NCBI GenBank assembly: GCA_036562495.1
Contig: DATCKA010000092.1
Location: forward strand, 1-64,000
DNA length: 64,000 nucleotides
Origin: Geochorda sp036562495
Lineage (GTDB): Bacteria; Bacillota; Limnochordia; Limnochordales; Geochordaceae
Reading direction: 5' to 3'
Part shown: piece after piece, positions 62,880-64,000 of the stretch
How positions within the stretch are numbered: position 1 is the stretch's first letter
Layout of the letters: every line of letters starts with the position of its first letter
The notes under the pieces: model-generated
The model's database searches: none
What the model was told of the DNA's origin: nothing
What the model saw: only the letters and a program-made list of their open reading frames with translations
Made by a program: the position numbers and the translations under genes

Positions 62880-64000
62880 ATGAACCGCGTCACGGTCGAA
62901 GAGGCCCTCGGCTATCACGAGCGAGGCCGTCCCGGCAAGATCGAGGTCGTCGTCACCAAGCCTTGCGCCACCCAGCGAGACCTCTCCATGGCCTACACGC
63001 CGGGCGTGGCCGAGCCGGTGCGGGCCATCGCCCGCCATCCCGACGACGCCTACCGGTACACAGCCAAGGGCAACCTGGTGGCGGTCATCTCCAACGGCAC
63101 CGCGGTGCTGGGGTTGGGGGACGTCGGAGCGCTGGCGAGCAAGCCCGTCATGGAGGGCAAGGGGGTGCTCTTCAAGCGCTTCGCGGACATCGACGTCTTC
63201 GACCTGGAGATCGATGCCACCGATCCGGACGAGTTCATCCGGGTGGTCAAGGCCCTGGAGCCCACCTTCGGGGGCATCAACCTGGAGGACATCAAGGCTC
63301 CCGAGTGCTTCTACATCGAGGAGCGGCTACGCTCCATCATGAGCATCCCCGTCTTCCACGACGACCAGCACGGGACGGCCATCATCTCCGGGGCCGCCCT
63401 GCTCAACGCCCTGGAGCTGGTGGGCAAGGCCATCGACCAGATCAAGGTGGTCATCAGCGGGGCCGGCGCCTCGGGCATCGCCTGCGGCGAGTTTTGGATC
63501 TCGCTGGGGGTGCGCCGCGAAAACATCCTGATGGTCGACAGCAAGGGCGTCATCTACGAGGGTCGCACCGAGGGGATGAATCCGTACAAGGCGCGCTTCG
63601 CGCGACCCACGTCGTGCCGGACCCTGGCCGAGGCCATGGAAGGCGCCGACGTCTTCCTGGGCCTCTCCACCGCCGGGCTGGTGACGCCCGACATGGTCCG
63701 GTCCATGGCCGACCGGCCCATCATCTTCGCGCTGGCCAACCCGGACCCCGAGATCTCCTACGAGGAGGCCAAGGCGGCCCGCCCCGACGCCATCGTCGCC
63801 ACGGGCCGCTCCGACTATCCCAACCAGGTCAACAACGTCCTGGGCTTCCCCTTCATCTTCAGGGGCGCCCTCGATGTGCGGGCGCGTGCCATCAACGAGC
63901 CCATGAAGATCGCGGCCTGCCGTGCGCTGGCCGCGTTGGCCCGCGAGGACGTGCCCGACTCGGTGCTGCGGGCGTACGGACTGGACACGCTGCACTTCGG
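62880..64000 (+). CDS. NAD(P)-dependent malic enzyme, truncated by window edge
   Basis: At least 373 residues, continuing past the window. ATG follows GGAAGGTGGGAAG. Motifs: DLSMAYTPGVAEPVRAIARH (tyrosine of the active site), KGNLVAVISNGTAVLGLGD, GINLEDIKAPECFYIEE (metal-binding residues), IPVFHDDQHGTAIISGAALL and VVISGAGASGIACGEF (nucleotide fold), then LANPDPEISYEEA. Decarboxylates malate to pyruvate. The gene is divergent from the MFS transporter; the intervening 176 bases have no other supported feature. Confidence 0.95.
   Translation, partial: MNRVTVEEALGYHERGRPGKIEVVVTKPCATQRDLSMAYTPGVAEPVRAIARHPDDAYRYTAKGNLVAVISNGTAVLGLGDVGALASKPVMEGKGVLFKRFADIDVFDLEIDATDPDEFIRVVKALEPTFGGINLEDIKAPECFYIEERLRSIMSIPVFHDDQHGTAIISGAALLNALELVGKAIDQIKVVISGAGASGIACGEFWISLGVRRENILMVDSKGVIYEGRTEGMNPYKARFARPTSCRTLAEAMEGADVFLGLSTAGLVTPDMVRSMADRPIIFALANPDPEISYEEAKAARPDAIVATGRSDYPNQVNNVLGFPFIFRGALDVRARAINEPMKIAACRALAALAREDVPDSVLRAYGLDTLHF

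Overview
The window is a very GC-rich (around 70 percent by eye), gene-dense bacterial chromosome segment. I see no phage, transposase, integrase, CRISPR array or rRNA. Gene content points to a high-GC, spore-former-related Bacillota with an outer membrane, something like the Limnochordia. The clues are a YetF/DUF421 protein, class II fructose bisphosphatase, a DUF2600 terpene synthase and an AcuB-like CBS-ACT protein on one side. On the other are TolC-family proteins with a MacAB-type pump, a Spy/CpxP-like periplasmic protein and a barrel-like exported protein. Actinobacteria-like items (an XPB helicase pair, a full-length Lhr helicase, thiolase-like/DUF35 genes) also occur, so the taxonomic guess is inference only.

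Layout. 1-317: edge region with a possible exported protein on the minus strand. 318-3807: operon of a cysteine-less thiolase-like protein, a DUF35-SCP2 fusion and a type II NADH dehydrogenase. 3767-7001 (minus): methyltransferase, tRNA-Thr and tRNA-Gly, and a P1B-4 metal ATPase. 7275-10711: DUF421 protein, tRNA-Arg, GlpX, FolD and a small membrane protein. 10742-16070 (minus): a small unknown gene and a complete branched-chain amino acid type ABC importer (binding protein-LivH-LivM-LivG-LivF). 16289-18567: two exported proteins of unknown function. 18574-19518 (minus): UroD-family protein with lower GC than its surroundings. 19642-23499: helicase-associated protein plus XPB helicase. 23464-28131: exported barrel-like protein, peroxiredoxin, variant SDR, and a two-gene cytochrome bd-like complex with a c-type haem domain. 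28297-39352 (all minus): Lhr helicase, CBS-ACT protein, S9 peptidase, DMT exporter, YCII protein and a three-gene ABC importer. 39452-46198: DUF2600 synthase, LysM/M23 peptidase, Mn-type SOD, uridine kinase, an isobutyryl-CoA-mutase-type B12 enzyme pair and CutA. 46381-52910: envelope efflux operon (two TolC-family proteins, adaptor, ATPase, permease) followed by a Spy-like gene. 52911-54288: small and unknown genes. 54437-58018: TAXI-TRAP uptake cassette. 58029-61383: phosphoesterase, endonuclease IV, glutamate dehydrogenase. 61456-62703 (minus): MFS transporter. 62880-end: malic enzyme, cut by the window edge.

How the genes fit together. Amino-acid and organic-acid use stands out: Liv importer, TAXI-TRAP importer, glutamate dehydrogenase, B12-dependent acyl-CoA mutase, malic enzyme and thiolase-like enzymes. 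These feed a respiratory chain seen here as NDH-2 and the bd-like oxidase homologue.

The least ordinary parts are four. (1) The efflux operon carries a TolC-like protein that seems to lack beta-barrel strands, and it shares 11-bp-phased TTCACGG-type repeats with the Spy-like gene. (2) The bd-like pair divides the CydA haem ligands between two subunits. (3) A mutase that would usually be called methylmalonyl-CoA mutase has the isobutyryl-CoA mutase residue signature. (4) An 18-residue lysine-rich peptide gene has a strong ribosome-binding site.
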